Assembly (NCBI RefSeq): GCF_016219575.1
Contig: NZ_JACRMG010000027.1
Coordinates: 159,091 to 223,090 of the forward strand
Reading direction: 5' to 3'
Source: Bradyrhizobium sp.
Lineage (GTDB): Bacteria > Pseudomonadota > Alphaproteobacteria > Rhizobiales > Xanthobacteraceae
Length of the DNA stretch: 64,000 nt
Shown here: positions 1 to 8,987 of the stretch, piece by piece
Position numbering within the stretch: position 1 is the first letter of the stretch
How the letters are laid out: each line of letters begins with the position of its first letter
Made by a program: the position numbers and the translations under genes
The notes under the pieces: model-generated
Seen by the model: only the letters and a program-made list of their open reading frames with translations
Databases searched by the model: none
What the model was told of the DNA's origin: nothing

Positions 1-1
1 G

Positions 2-1153
2 CATGCCATCGGTGACGAACTGCTGAAATCCGTTGCGACGCGGCTGCGCGAATGCGTGGGTAGCGACAGTTTCGTGGCCCGGCTGGGCGGCGATGAATTC
101 GCCGTTCTCCAGCCCCTCGTTCTCGACACTGGCGAGGCGACCGAACTCGTAACCGAAATCCATGCCGCCATACGCGAGCCCCACGCGTGTCTGGGGCACC
201 AGATTTCGATCGATGCCAGCATCGGCATCGCCATGGCCCCGAAGGATGGTTGCCACCTCGACGAGTTGCTGAAGAATGCGGACCTCGCCATGTACGACGC
301 CAAGAGCGCGGGACGGCACACCTGGCGCTTCTTTGCACCCGAGATGGACAAGCGGGCAAAATCACGTCGCGTCATGGAAGAGGAACTGCGCCAGATCGTT
401 GCGGAAGGCGCCTTCACGGAAGGGGGCTTTGAGGTTCATTACCAGCCCCTGGTCAGCTTGCAGAGCGGAGACGTAACCGGCTGCGAGGCGCTGCTGCGCT
501 GGCGGCATCCAGAGCGCGGCATGATATCGCCGGTCGACTTCATTCCGGTTGCGGAGGACACCGGGCTGATCGATCAACTCGGCGAATGGGTGCTTGCCAC
601 CGCCTGCAACGAAGCCGCTTCCTGGCCCGACGGCATCAAGGTCGCCGTCAACGTGTCGCCCGTCCAGTTCAGGAAGCAGACGCTGCCGCTCAAGGTCGCC
701 GCCGCACTCGCCAATTCGAGCTTCGCAGCGACCAGGCTCGAGCTGGAAATTACCGAAGCGGTTCTCATTCGCGATGACGAGGCTGCGCTTGCCATCCTGG
801 AGCAGCTGCGATCTCTCGGGGTGCGCATCGCGCTGGACGATTTCGGGACGGGCTATTCCTCGCTGAGCTACCTGCAGCGTTTTCCCTTCGACAAGATCAA
901 GATCGACCGATCCTTCGTCAAGGACATCGCCAATTCGAAGAACTCGGCTTCCATTGTGCAAGCCGTGGTCAGTATCGCCGGCGTCCGCGGCATCACGACG
1001 ACGGTGGAGGGGGTCGAAACAGAGGAGCAGCGCGACCAGTTGCGCAAGCTCGGCTGCGTCGAAATGCAGGGCTATCTATTCAGCCCGGCAAGGCCGGCCG
1101 CGGATATCCGTAAGCTCCTGGGCTCGCAGCGCGCTGAACGCGCGACCGCCTGA
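2..1153 (+). CDS. GGDEF-EAL cyclic-di-GMP protein, 5' end cut by window
   Basis: C-terminal part of a cyclic-di-GMP signalling protein. The frame is open to the window edge, so the true start lies outside. An intact GGDEF motif (RLGGDEFAVL, about codons 27-36 of the visible part) indicates a competent diguanylate cyclase half. It is followed by an EAL domain with QPLV, CEALLRW (the EAL-type motif) and DDFGTGYSSL, and the conserved KIDRSFV segment, all typical of active phosphodiesterases. Both catalytic motifs look intact, so the protein may be bifunctional. N-terminal sensory domains cannot be seen. The gene to the right runs on the opposite strand, so the stop at 1153 ends this transcription unit. 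Confidence 0.95.
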   Translation, partial: HAIGDELLKSVATRLRECVGSDSFVARLGGDEFAVLQPLVLDTGEATELVTEIHAAIREPHACLGHQISIDASIGIAMAPKDGCHLDELLKNADLAMYDAKSAGRHTWRFFAPEMDKRAKSRRVMEEELRQIVAEGAFTEGGFEVHYQPLVSLQSGDVTGCEALLRWRHPERGMISPVDFIPVAEDTGLIDQLGEWVLATACNEAASWPDGIKVAVNVSPVQFRKQTLPLKVAAALANSSFAATRLELEITEAVLIRDDEAALAILEQLRSLGVRIALDDFGTGYSSLSYLQRFPFDKIKIDRSFVKDIANSKNSASIVQAVVSIAGVRGITTTVEGVETEEQRDQLRKLGCVEMQGYLFSPARPAADIRKLLGSQRAERATA

Positions 1154-1178
1154 GAGGAGTAGGACGACAGGTCGAACC

Positions 1179-1331
1179 TCACGCCCGCGACGGCGCGAGA
1201 CGGAATTCGATCACGTCCTGCGCTTTCGAAAGGTCGCGCGCCATCAGCGCCGTGTCGAATTGCCCGGTCGCCTGCAGCACCAGATCGAAATGGAATTGCC
1301 GGCGATCAGGTCTGGCCGCGATGGCCGGCGG
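1179..1331 (-). pseudogene. Possible remnant of an MgtC-like C terminus
   Basis: About 50 open codons on the minus strand end in the pattern VIEFRLAPSRA, which resembles the VIEFRISPTGD tail I recall for MgtC/SapB-family proteins. The frame is closed upstream by a stop at 1332-1334 and overlaps the 3' end of the YeeE/YedE gene, so no full-length gene is possible here. It may be a decayed gene end left by a rearrangement, or a chance frame. The assignment rests on a short motif and is weak. Confidence 0.25.
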
Positions 1332-2400
1332 TCAGCCCTGCCTTCTGCGGAAAGCCGCGATCGACGATCAGATCCGTCAGGCCGGCCCCGAGCCACATGC
1401 CGATCAGCACAATCCAGGCCGTGAGCGCAAACACCGAGGCGCCCGTGATACCTGCGCCGACGGCGCATCCGCCCGCCAGCATGGCGCCGAACCCCATCAG
1501 CACGGCGCCGATGAGATAACGGCGCATGCCGAGCCCATCGGAAAATCCCTCCAGGCGCAGCTCGCGCGCCCAGGCTGCGGCGACGAGGGAGCCGAGGAAT
1601 ACGCCGGGCACAACCCCCAGGTCGAAGTCGAGCCGGACATAAGGGCTGTTCAACACCAGCATCAGCACGTCGGCGGAGGGGCCGCTGAAGGTGAGGCTCT
1701 TGAGCGCGACCGGCGAAAACGATGCCTCGGCGAGTTGATAGGTGAAGACCCATCCGGCGACGACAGCCACGCCGGTGAAAAGCGCAGACCACAACAGCCG
1801 CGGCGGGAGGCGGCTGTGAAAGGCAAAGGCAAACCCGGCCAGCAGCCAGATCGCGCTGAAGGCGAGCTTCTCCGGCGTCGCGCCGCCAAAGAGGCTCATG
1901 ATGTCGCGCGAGGGCCCGCCATCGACCAGCCACAGCCTGGTCAGCCAATCCCGCGCGGGCGACAGCAGGCCGCGCCAGGCGGCCTGGGCGGTGACAGCGA
2001 ATACGAGTCCCGACAACAGGGCCCTCAGATTGCCGTTGGCCGAAAGCACCAGCAGCCGGCTGGCGCAGCCGCGCGCCAGCACCATGCCGCAACCGAACAT
2101 CACGCCGCCGATCAGGGCGCCGGAAATGCTGCCCTGCTGTGCGAGCTGACGTGCATTGGAAACATCAAGCCAGCCGAGGGCGACGAACAGCTGGGTTCCC
2201 ATCAGGGCGGCGGCAAAGGTCAACAGCCACACCGCCAGGCGCTGTCCGGATTCGCCCCGGGAAAATTCGATCGCGGCAGCCCGCAGGCAGAAGCGGCTGC
2301 GCTGCGCGAAGAACCCGAACAGGCCGCCGACCGCGAGCCCGCCCAGCCACGACAGCAGGTCTTCACCCACGAGGTCGACAACAGACGTCAGCACGGCCAC
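1306..2400 (-). CDS. YeeE/YedE-family sulfur-compound transporter
   Basis: A 364-residue, highly hydrophobic inner-membrane protein of the YeeE/YedE (DUF395) family, which imports thiosulfate or related sulfur species. Two Cys-containing repeats are visible, GCGMVLARGCAS near residue 105 and GGCAVGAG near residue 315, matching the family's paired cysteine motifs. The start is GTG at 2400, preceded by AGGGAG. It is the last gene of the leftward sox operon, about 90 bases after soxF. A second family member sits beyond soxX, so this locus brackets the Sox enzymes with two transporters. The exact substrate is inferred from context. Confidence 0.85.
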   Translation of the reverse strand: MAVLTSVVDLVGEDLLSWLGGLAVGGLFGFFAQRSRFCLRAAAIEFSRGESGQRLAVWLLTFAAALMGTQLFVALGWLDVSNARQLAQQGSISGALIGGVMFGCGMVLARGCASRLLVLSANGNLRALLSGLVFAVTAQAAWRGLLSPARDWLTRLWLVDGGPSRDIMSLFGGATPEKLAFSAIWLLAGFAFAFHSRLPPRLLWSALFTGVAVVAGWVFTYQLAEASFSPVALKSLTFSGPSADVLMLVLNSPYVRLDFDLGVVPGVFLGSLVAAAWARELRLEGFSDGLGMRRYLIGAVLMGFGAMLAGGCAVGAGITGASVFALTAWIVLIGMWLGAGLTDLIVDRGFPQKAGLTAGHRGQT

Positions 2401-2492
2401 CGGCTCCCTGAGACCACCCGCCAGTCTACCGGTCCGGCGGCCTCACCAGATGAGCCAGATCAAGGACGAAGCCTTTCTTCGCCGCGAACCGG

Positions 2493-3770
2493 CTATCCGA
2501 AAATGTCAGTCGTGATTCCCGAATACCAGCCGATGTTCTCTTCCTGGGTCTGCTTGCGCAGTTCCGCCGTCTCGCCGGTCTTCGAGACGAAGGTTTCCGC
2601 CGCACTGATCTTGCCGTCCTTCGGCTCGTAGCGGCCGCCGACCTTCACCGCGTTATCCGTCTCGATCAGGCTCCAGCAGGTGTTGTTGTAGCGCGGCGGG
2701 AACGTACGACTTCCCGTCAGCTCGTTGCGGATGATCATCGCGGCAACCTTGGCCTGGCTGTTGGCGGAGAATGCCGACTTCGGCATGTCGCCCGGGATAC
2801 AGGCATCGCCGACGATGAAGAGGTTCGGGTCCTTGGCGGATTTCATCGTGGCCGGATCGATCGGGCAGAATCCCGAAGCATCGGCCAAACCGGCATCACG
2901 CGCGATCTTGCCGGCCATCTGCGCGGGGATGACGTTGACCAGCGCGCAGTCCTTGTAGGTCTCGAAGCCAGTCACCACGGTGCCGGTCTTCGGATCGACG
3001 GACTTCAATCCGTCGTGGACCTTGGGGCCCAGCCACTCGACCATGCCCTTGTAGAAGGTCTCCCAGCCGTCCTGGAAGAGGCCTTGCTTGGAGTAGGTTT
3101 CCTTGGGATCGATAATGACGATCCTGCAATTCGTGCGTCCGCTGGCCTTGAGCACATGCGCCATCATCGATACGCGCTCGTAGGGTCCCGGCGGGCAGCG
3201 ATAGGGATTGGGCGGCGCGATCATGACGATGACGCCACCATTCTTGACCTCGTCGAGGCGCTTCTTCAGCAGCTGCGTCTGCGGACCGGCCTTCCACGCA
3301 TGCGGCATCACCTGCTCATGCTCCTGGCCCCAGCCGGGGACGGAATCGTATTTCAGGTCGATGCCCGGAGCGACCACGAGCTTGTCGTAGGACAGGATGG
3401 TGTTGTCGGTGGTCCGGACGCGCTTTTCGTCGCGGTCGATGAAGGCAGCCGTCTGCCGGACGTGGTTGACGCCGTAGTTCTTGGTCAGGGCTTCGTAGCT
3501 ATGGGTAATCTGCTCGAATGTCTTGTATCCGCCGAGATAGAGGTTCGAGTGGAAACAGGTCACGAATTTGGCAGAAGGCTCGACCAGCGAGACGTTGATG
3601 GCACCGGCGCTGTCGCGGGCGACATATTTGGCAACTGTCGCGCCGCCCGGCCCGCCTCCGACGACGACCACCCGCGGCCGCGCCTGGCCGATGACGGCCG
3701 GCGCCGTCACGGCGGATGCGACGACGGCTGCACCGGCACCGAGCAAGCTCCTTCGAGTCATTCCAGACAT
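2493..3770 (-). CDS. soxF: Flavocytochrome c sulfide dehydrogenase, FAD subunit
   Basis: Oxidises sulfide in the periplasm, passing electrons to the partner cytochrome SoxE. The 425-residue protein starts MSGMTRRSLLGAG, a twin-arginine signal. It then has a Rossmann FAD motif (VVVGGGPGGATVAKY, about residues 34-48), a second nucleotide-fold segment, FIVGDACIPGDMPKSA near residue 345, and a C-terminal Cys in NTCWSL, as in FccB/SoxF. ATG at 3770 is preferred over an upstream start because GGAGAGAACC precedes it. It lies directly downstream of the cytochrome gene soxE. Confidence 0.93.
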   Translation of the reverse strand: MSGMTRRSLLGAGAAVVASAVTAPAVIGQARPRVVVVGGGPGGATVAKYVARDSAGAINVSLVEPSAKFVTCFHSNLYLGGYKTFEQITHSYEALTKNYGVNHVRQTAAFIDRDEKRVRTTDNTILSYDKLVVAPGIDLKYDSVPGWGQEHEQVMPHAWKAGPQTQLLKKRLDEVKNGGVIVMIAPPNPYRCPPGPYERVSMMAHVLKASGRTNCRIVIIDPKETYSKQGLFQDGWETFYKGMVEWLGPKVHDGLKSVDPKTGTVVTGFETYKDCALVNVIPAQMAGKIARDAGLADASGFCPIDPATMKSAKDPNLFIVGDACIPGDMPKSAFSANSQAKVAAMIIRNELTGSRTFPPRYNNTCWSLIETDNAVKVGGRYEPKDGKISAAETFVSKTGETAELRKQTQEENIGWYSGITTDIFG

Positions 3771-3875
3771 GGTTCTCTCCCCGCTAAGTTCGATATTGTT
3801 GCAGTTCGCGATCGTGGCACCGGGCCCGGCGCCCGCAGGCACCGTATTCGTGGCTCGGCGGCGCGGTTCCGGCGG

Positions 3876-4238
3876 TCATTTCTGCGCCTGTCCGGTGAGT
3901 TTCAGACTGCCGAAATAGGCGGCAAGCGCAGCGATCTCTTCCAGCGAAAGGCTGTGCGAGATCGTTCGCATCGTCTCGTTGTCGCGTTGCCCTTCCTTGT
4001 AGGAGGTGATCACGGCAATGAACTGGTCCTCGGGCCAGGCTACGATGGAGGGCACGCCGCCGATACTGCGGCCGGAAATCTGATGACAGGTCGTACACTG
4101 GGCCGAAAGATATTCGCCAAGCTCCCTGTCGCCCTTCACCTCGGCGGATACTGCGGCTTGCGCGAATCCGGGCGCCGTCAGGAGCGTCGCCGCCAACGAC
4201 CCGGCCCTGGCAAGCCTTCGATATCCGTCAGCAAGCAT
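3876..4238 (-). CDS. soxE: Small monohaem cytochrome c, sulfide dehydrogenase subunit
   Basis: A 120-residue periplasmic cytochrome c, probably the haem subunit of flavocytochrome c sulfide dehydrogenase. A hydrophobic signal peptide with an Ala-rich cleavage region precedes a single CTTCH haem site near residue 48. A downstream ETMRTISH segment could supply the Met ligand. Its ATG overlaps the stop of the upstream soxD gene by one base (TGATG), so the two are translationally coupled. The FAD subunit follows. By sequence alone it could be any small class I cytochrome; the operon position supports SoxE/FccA. Confidence 0.85.
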   Translation of the reverse strand: MLADGYRRLARAGSLAATLLTAPGFAQAAVSAEVKGDRELGEYLSAQCTTCHQISGRSIGGVPSIVAWPEDQFIAVITSYKEGQRDNETMRTISHSLSLEEIAALAAYFGSLKLTGQAQK

Positions 4239-4909
4239 CAGTCGACCTTCGGGCCCTTCTTCCCGTCCTCCGGCGTGACATCGAGAACCGATGCGCGCCC
4301 CGTGATCTTCGCCTCCGCCTTGCAGTTCGTCATGCAGGGCTTCGGATTCCAGAACTGCTTTTCGACCTTCTCGCGGTCATCGTCATAGAACCCGCCTGCG
4401 TTCGGCAACTTTACACCGGCAAAGTTCTCCTTCGACAGCGTAAAATCCTCCTTGACGACGTCGTTCATGAACATCAGGTAGGCGACGATAGCATATACCT
4501 CGTTCGGTTCGAGCGAGCGGGCGTTGCCATACGGCATCGCGCGCTGGATGTAGTCGAACGCCGTCGATGCATAGGGCCAGAACGAGCCGACGGTCTTCTC
4601 CGGACTCTCCTTCTTGAGGGTTCCGGCGCCGCCTGCCAGAACCGGCCAGCGGCCGGCACCCTCGCCGAATTCTCCGTGACAGGACGCGCAGCGTTCGAGA
4701 TAGAGCTTCTCGCCCTCCTTGGCGCTACCCTTGCCGGCAGGAAGCCCCTGGCCGTCGGGACGGACATCCCGGTCCCAGGCCGCGACTTCGTCGGGATGCG
4801 CTTCACGGCCGAGATTGAGCTTTCCCGCCATCGCCGGAGCTATGACGAGGCACAATCCGGCAAGCGCCGCAGCAATCCTAGGATACTTCGACATTCTCGG
4901 TTTCGCCAT
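4238..4909 (-). CDS. soxD: SoxD-like cytochrome c, short monohaem form
   Basis: Electron-accepting cytochrome partner of SoxC in sulfane dehydrogenase SoxCD. The 223-residue protein has a signal peptide, one CASCH haem site near residue 74 and a likely Met ligand in QRAMPYGNARSL. Classical SoxD proteins are dihaem and much longer, around 380 residues; here only one CxxCH is present and a C-terminal CMTNC segment remains. The gene overlaps soxC by 32 bases with the start at 4909; a second ATG at 4894 is possible. Its place between soxC and soxE supports the name, but a distinct short class is possible. Confidence 0.85.
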   Translation of the reverse strand: MAKPRMSKYPRIAAALAGLCLVIAPAMAGKLNLGREAHPDEVAAWDRDVRPDGQGLPAGKGSAKEGEKLYLERCASCHGEFGEGAGRWPVLAGGAGTLKKESPEKTVGSFWPYASTAFDYIQRAMPYGNARSLEPNEVYAIVAYLMFMNDVVKEDFTLSKENFAGVKLPNAGGFYDDDREKVEKQFWNPKPCMTNCKAEAKITGRASVLDVTPEDGKKGPKVD

Positions 4910-6161
4910 TTGCCTTGACCAGCCAGGTCTGGATGCCGTTGTTGTGATAGATCGAGTTGGTTCCGCGAACTTGTCTCAGCTCGGATTTCGTCGGCTGCAC
5001 GTAGCCGGTGTCGTCGACTGCGCGCGACTGCACGAGAAGCTCCTGGCCGCCCCAGTCGAAATCCACATAGAAGCGCGTCAACGACAGCGGCGTCGGCGTG
5101 CCGTCGATCCGCGCAGATCGCCAATTGCGACCGCCGTCCAGCGACACATCGACGCGCCTGATCGTGCCTCGTCCGCTCCACGCCAGTCCGGAAAGGGTGT
5201 TCGGCCCCTTGAACCGCAGCGGCGCCTGCGGACTGGGATTGGTGACCACGGACTTGGCGTCCATGATGAAGGTGAAGCGGCGCGACCGCCCGTCCGCCAG
5301 CAGGTCCGTGTACTTGGAAGTTTCCTCACGGTGGTGCCAGGGCTGATCGCCGACCTCGATGCGGCGCAGCCACTTCACCCACATGTTGCCTTCCCAGCCG
5401 GGAACGACGATGCGCAGCGGATAGCCCTGTTCCGGCCGCAAGGCCTCGCCGTTCATTGCCCAGACGAGCAGGCAGTCGTTGAGCGCCTTTTCGATCGGAA
5501 TCGACCGTGTCATTGCGGCGGCGTCCGCGCCCTCGACGAGCAGCCACTTGCCGTTGTTCTTCAGGCCGGCTTCCTCGAGGACCGCCTTCAGCGGGATGCC
5601 GGTATAGACGACATTGTGGACCATGCCGTGGGTGAACTGGGCGCCGTTCAACTGCGCGCCGCGCCATTCCATCCCGGAATTCGCCGCACATTCGAGGAAA
5701 TAGGTGCGACTGACCCGGCCCGGAAAGCGCTTGAGATCCGCGAGCGTGAAGACCATCGGCTTGTCGACGAGCCCGTTGATCATGAGACGGTGCTTGCCGG
5801 GATCGATCTCGGCGACGCCGGAATGGTGGCGCTCGAAGCACAACCCGCTCGGGGTGATCGTTCCATCGAGCTCGTGCAGCGGCGTGAAACTGACCGACGA
5901 CTCCCTGGAGGCCGTCAGCCACTCCACATCGCGCCGGATCACGTGCTTCTCGAATTTTGACGGCTGGCCGTAGGGCTTGGCGACCACACCGTCGCCCAGA
6001 TAACGCGCGGCATCCTGGATCTCGGTGATCAGCGGATCGGGCTTCTGCGGCGGCGCCGCGCGAACGGCAGATGCGCCGAGCGCCAGGCCGCCGGCCGCAA
6101 GCCCCGCAGACCTGATCAGTTGACGCCGGTTCACCGAACGAAGGTTTCCTTCATCGCCCAT
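4878..6161 (-). CDS. soxC: Sulfane dehydrogenase molybdenum subunit SoxC
   Basis: Molybdenum-cofactor enzyme of the sulfite oxidase family that oxidises the sulfane sulfur held on SoxYZ. The 427 residues open with a twin-arginine leader (NRRQLIRSAG). The Moco-ligating Cys sits in FLECAANSG, about residue 166, and the conserved VPGWEGNMWVKWL segment is near residue 265. A C-terminal immunoglobulin-like dimerisation domain follows (VDVSLDGGRNW). The 3' end overlaps soxD, giving a tightly coupled soxBCD order. A divergent short hydrophilic stretch of 30 bases separates it from soxB. Confidence 0.95.
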   Translation of the reverse strand: MGDEGNLRSVNRRQLIRSAGLAAGGLALGASAVRAAPPQKPDPLITEIQDAARYLGDGVVAKPYGQPSKFEKHVIRRDVEWLTASRESSVSFTPLHELDGTITPSGLCFERHHSGVAEIDPGKHRLMINGLVDKPMVFTLADLKRFPGRVSRTYFLECAANSGMEWRGAQLNGAQFTHGMVHNVVYTGIPLKAVLEEAGLKNNGKWLLVEGADAAAMTRSIPIEKALNDCLLVWAMNGEALRPEQGYPLRIVVPGWEGNMWVKWLRRIEVGDQPWHHREETSKYTDLLADGRSRRFTFIMDAKSVVTNPSPQAPLRFKGPNTLSGLAWSGRGTIRRVDVSLDGGRNWRSARIDGTPTPLSLTRFYVDFDWGGQELLVQSRAVDDTGYVQPTKSELRQVRGTNSIYHNNGIQTWLVKANGETENVEVS

Positions 6162-6191
6162 GTGCTTCTTCTTTCTCTGGTCGCTCGATCG

Positions 6192-7889
6192 TCACGTTCC
6201 CGATACCCGCACGGCCGCATTCTCCTTGAGCTGGATCGTCTTTTGCGCGCTGACATGGCTGCGCAAGACATCCCAGATCGGCGGCCCCTGCGTGCCTTCG
6301 TTGATGCTGGCCCAGCCGGCGACGACGTACGATTTCTTCGCGTCGATCGGCTGGCCCGTCTTCAGGTGGGTGAGATTGGAGATTCGATCGCCGGCGGGCT
6401 TTGAAACGTCGATGGCGTAGCCCATGCCGCCGACGCGGACCATGTCGCCGCCGCCCTGGAAATAGGGATCGGGATGGAAGATGTTGTCGGCGACGTCTTC
6501 AAGGATGAGCTTGAGCTGCTCGCCGGTCATTTGCTGGCGATAGCACGCGGGATAGGTCATCGCCGTCGCATTGGTGATGGCCTCCCAGGTGATGGCATCG
6601 CCGGGCAGCAGCGTGCCGCCCCAGCGGAATCCCGGAGACAGCGAAATCTCGGCATCGCGCTGCGTCAGCATGGCGTCGCAAATCAGGTCGTCGAACGTTC
6701 CGTTGAAATTGCCGCGCCGGAACAGCAGAGAATCGGTTCGCCCGATCACGGTGGCGAGTTCGGCGGCGTAGGGCGCCCGGATCTTCTCCACCAGCGCCTT
6801 CATGGCGGGATCGGGCGCGATGGCGTCCGAAAACACCGGCATCAGCTTGAAGCGGATATCCGTCACGCGCTTGTCCTTCACGGCGAGATCGAGCCGGGAA
6901 ACGAACTTGCCGTGCGATCCGGAAGCCGCGAGAACGGTATTGCCGACCTTCACGAGCTCGGGCAGCGCATCGTGGGTGTGAGACGTCAGGATGACGTCGA
7001 TGCCCTTCACTCGGGTCGCAAGCTTGCGGTCGACATCGAATCCATTGTGCGACAGCAGCACGACCACATCCGCCCCTTCCGCACGGGATTGATCGACCTG
7101 CTTCTGCATTTCGTCTTCACGGATGCCGAACTCCCATTTCGGGAACATCCATCGCGGATTGGCGACGGCGGTTCGCGGCAGCGCCTGACCGATCACGGCG
7201 ATCTTCGCACCGCCACGCTCGAACATCTTGCGTGCCTCGAAAACGGGTTCCTGCCACTCGCTGTCACGAACGTTCTGGGCCAGAAATGCGAACGGCGCCT
7301 TGTCGGCGATTTCCTTGACCCGTTCCGCGCCAAGGGTGAATTCCCAATGCGCCGTCATCGCGTCGGTCTTGAGCGCGGACATGACGTCGACCATGTCCTG
7401 GCCCTTGGTCTGCAACGCGCTCCATGAGCCCTGCCAGGTGTCGCCACCGTCGAGCAGCAGCACCTTGTCGGCGCCGCGCTCCGCGCGGACTGCCGCAACC
7501 AGCGTCGCGACGCGGTCAAGCCCGCCCATGCGGCCATAGGTCCTGGCCAGCGACGTGAAGTCGTCGGCCGTCAGCGCGTGAGCGTCTGCCGAACCATTCG
7601 CAATCCTGTAATAGCTCCGGAACGCCTGATCCGTCAGATGCGGCGGCTGCGCCTTGACATCGCCGACCCCGAGATTGATCGAGGGTTCGCGGAAATAGAG
7701 CGGAACGAGCTGGGCGTGAATATCCGTCACGTGCAGAAGCGTGACGGTCCCGAGCGGATCGAATTTGAGGATATCGGCCTGGGTCAGCTTCTGCTGCGCA
7801 GCGACCCGCCCCAGCGGCCCGAGCCCCGAAGCCGCAACGATCGCGGAGGCAGCCGCCGTCGCTTGCAGGAAATCCCTTCTGGAGATCAT
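6192..7889 (-). CDS. soxB: Thiosulfohydrolase SoxB
   Basis: Periplasmic dimanganese enzyme that hydrolyses the terminal sulfone from SoxY-bound thiosulfate as sulfate. The 565-residue protein has a twin-arginine signal (SRRDFLQAT). The metallophosphatase metal motifs follow in order: DIHAQ, GGDTWQGS, HWEFTLG in place of the usual NHEF, SHNGFDVD and TSHTHD. A 5'-nucleotidase-type C-terminal domain follows. ATG at 7889 is preferred because GATGGAAAGC precedes it; the ATG at 7898 has GGG directly against it. It is the third gene of soxYZBCDEF. Confidence 0.96.
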   Translation of the reverse strand: MISRRDFLQATAAASAIVAASGLGPLGRVAAQQKLTQADILKFDPLGTVTLLHVTDIHAQLVPLYFREPSINLGVGDVKAQPPHLTDQAFRSYYRIANGSADAHALTADDFTSLARTYGRMGGLDRVATLVAAVRAERGADKVLLLDGGDTWQGSWSALQTKGQDMVDVMSALKTDAMTAHWEFTLGAERVKEIADKAPFAFLAQNVRDSEWQEPVFEARKMFERGGAKIAVIGQALPRTAVANPRWMFPKWEFGIREDEMQKQVDQSRAEGADVVVLLSHNGFDVDRKLATRVKGIDVILTSHTHDALPELVKVGNTVLAASGSHGKFVSRLDLAVKDKRVTDIRFKLMPVFSDAIAPDPAMKALVEKIRAPYAAELATVIGRTDSLLFRRGNFNGTFDDLICDAMLTQRDAEISLSPGFRWGGTLLPGDAITWEAITNATAMTYPACYRQQMTGEQLKLILEDVADNIFHPDPYFQGGGDMVRVGGMGYAIDVSKPAGDRISNLTHLKTGQPIDAKKSYVVAGWASINEGTQGPPIWDVLRSHVSAQKTIQLKENAAVRVSGT

Positions 7890-7970
7890 GCTTTCCATCC
7901 CGATGCGCTCCGGGGAGCGCGCTTGTCTGTCAAAACTGCCGGTTGTCCGGCCTTGGCTACGGTCGAAAGA

Positions 7971-8294
7971 CTAGCCGACCGTCATCTTGTTTTTCGCGAC
8001 GTATTCCGAACCGTCGTCGTCTTTCCAGACGAGCGTGAACTCGCCGGACTCGGTCGCCTTGTAGAAGAACGACTGATAGGGATTGGCGGAGATGGCGGGA
8101 TGCCAGGTCGCCTCGAAGATCACCTTGTCGTTGAACTTCGCGGTGAAGGTGTTGATGATCTTTCGCGGAATCGTTTTCCCCGAGGCATCCTTGCGCTGCC
8201 CCGACTCCATGTCGTGGGAAATGAGCGTCTTGATTTCGATGATTTCCCCGGGCTTCGCCTGAGCCGGGATGCGAACACGCGGTTGACTTGCCAT
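7971..8294 (-). CDS. soxZ: Sulfur-carrier complex subunit SoxZ
   Basis: The 107-residue partner of SoxY. It forms the SoxYZ heterodimer that carries the sulfur substrate between Sox enzymes. It has no signal peptide, as expected, because it is exported with SoxY. The typical SoxZ beta-sandwich sequence is evident: RVRIPAQAKPGE at the start, SHDMESG, and the aromatic ATWHPAISANPYQSFF segment. A strong ribosome-binding site (AAGGAAACGAG) precedes the ATG. It lies 38 bases downstream of soxY and 81 bases upstream of soxB in one leftward operon. Confidence 0.96.
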   Translation of the reverse strand: MASQPRVRIPAQAKPGEIIEIKTLISHDMESGQRKDASGKTIPRKIINTFTAKFNDKVIFEATWHPAISANPYQSFFYKATESGEFTLVWKDDDGSEYVAKNKMTVG

Positions 8295-8332
8295 CTCGTT
8301 TCCTTGCCTGGTTCAGGTTGATGTGGATTCCG

Positions 8333-8797
8333 TCAGCCGCCGCAGCCGCCGATCGTCACCTTGACCTGGGACTTCGTCATGTAGAGGGAGCCATTGGACA
8401 TCTCCGCGATGCAGATGATGTCCTGGGTCTGCGCGAGCCGCATTCGCGTGGCGGCGAACGCCTTGCCGCAAGCGGGCGTGAACTTGTAGCTGACGACGTT
8501 GGGAAGCGGATTGCCTTCGGCAAAGACGTGGACGGCCTTGACGTAGTCGGCGTCCGTCATCGGGCTCTCGACCTCGACATTGATGGGAACGACGAGCCCG
8601 TTCTCGGCGATTTCGGGAACGTCGAGCTTGATCTTGCCGCTGCCGAACTTCTTCTCGCCGTACAGCTTGGCGATGGCGGAAGCCACCTCGTCCGGCGTTG
8701 CATCCGCACGGCCGGCCGCCACGATCACAGCGAGACTTGCGAATCCCGCAAGCCTCAGCGCATCGCGCCGCGAATATTCCGATGACACGACGTGCAT
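8333..8797 (-). CDS. soxY: Sulfur-carrier subunit SoxY
   Basis: Carrier subunit whose C-terminal cysteine holds the sulfur substrate. The protein ends in the diagnostic GGCGG swinging arm. The start is set at the ATG at 8797, giving 154 residues, because AAGGAG lies six bases before it; the ATG at 8803 abuts the ribosome-binding site. The leader SRRDALRLAGFASLAV is a twin-arginine signal, fitting export of the folded SoxYZ pair. It is the first gene of the leftward operon, facing soxA across a 190-base control region. Confidence 0.96.
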   Translation of the reverse strand: MHVVSSEYSRRDALRLAGFASLAVIVAAGRADATPDEVASAIAKLYGEKKFGSGKIKLDVPEIAENGLVVPINVEVESPMTDADYVKAVHVFAEGNPLPNVVSYKFTPACGKAFAATRMRLAQTQDIICIAEMSNGSLYMTKSQVKVTIGGCGG

Positions 8798-8899
8798 CGC
8801 CATCTCCTTAGGTTTCCTGAAGCCTGCGGCTTGTCCCGCCGGAATCATTTATCTTGACGGCCACGGCCGCGACTGCTCATTATTCCAACATATCATTAT

Positions 8900-8915
8900 A
8901 TTCTTTTTTATGAAT
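8900..8915. promoter_or_regulatory. AT-rich dyad in the soxY-soxA divergent promoter region
   Basis: The soxY-soxA gap (8798-8987) contains an AT-rich block around 8881-8920, unlike its GC-rich surroundings. Within it ATTC-N8-GAAT forms an imperfect dyad. ArsR-family sulfur regulators such as SoxR/BigR bind AT-rich dyads over promoters, so this is a candidate operator for both soxYZ and soxAX. It resembles but does not match the perfect palindrome upstream of soxR. Confidence 0.4.
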
Positions 8916-8987
8916 GTAAAGCCTGCTTAAGTCGAACAGCTATCGAAATAAGGTCGCGCAAGACGACCCGAAAGGTGGAGGAAAGCG

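Noticed and set aside
1252..2631. Long rightward open frame opposite the YeeE/YedE gene
   Set aside because: Its translation is low-complexity Arg/Gln/Pro-rich and antisense to a clear membrane protein; it is a shadow of GC-rich coding.
3015..4388. 457-codon rightward frame across soxF and soxE
   Set aside because: Antisense to two genes with clear motifs, and without recognisable domains.
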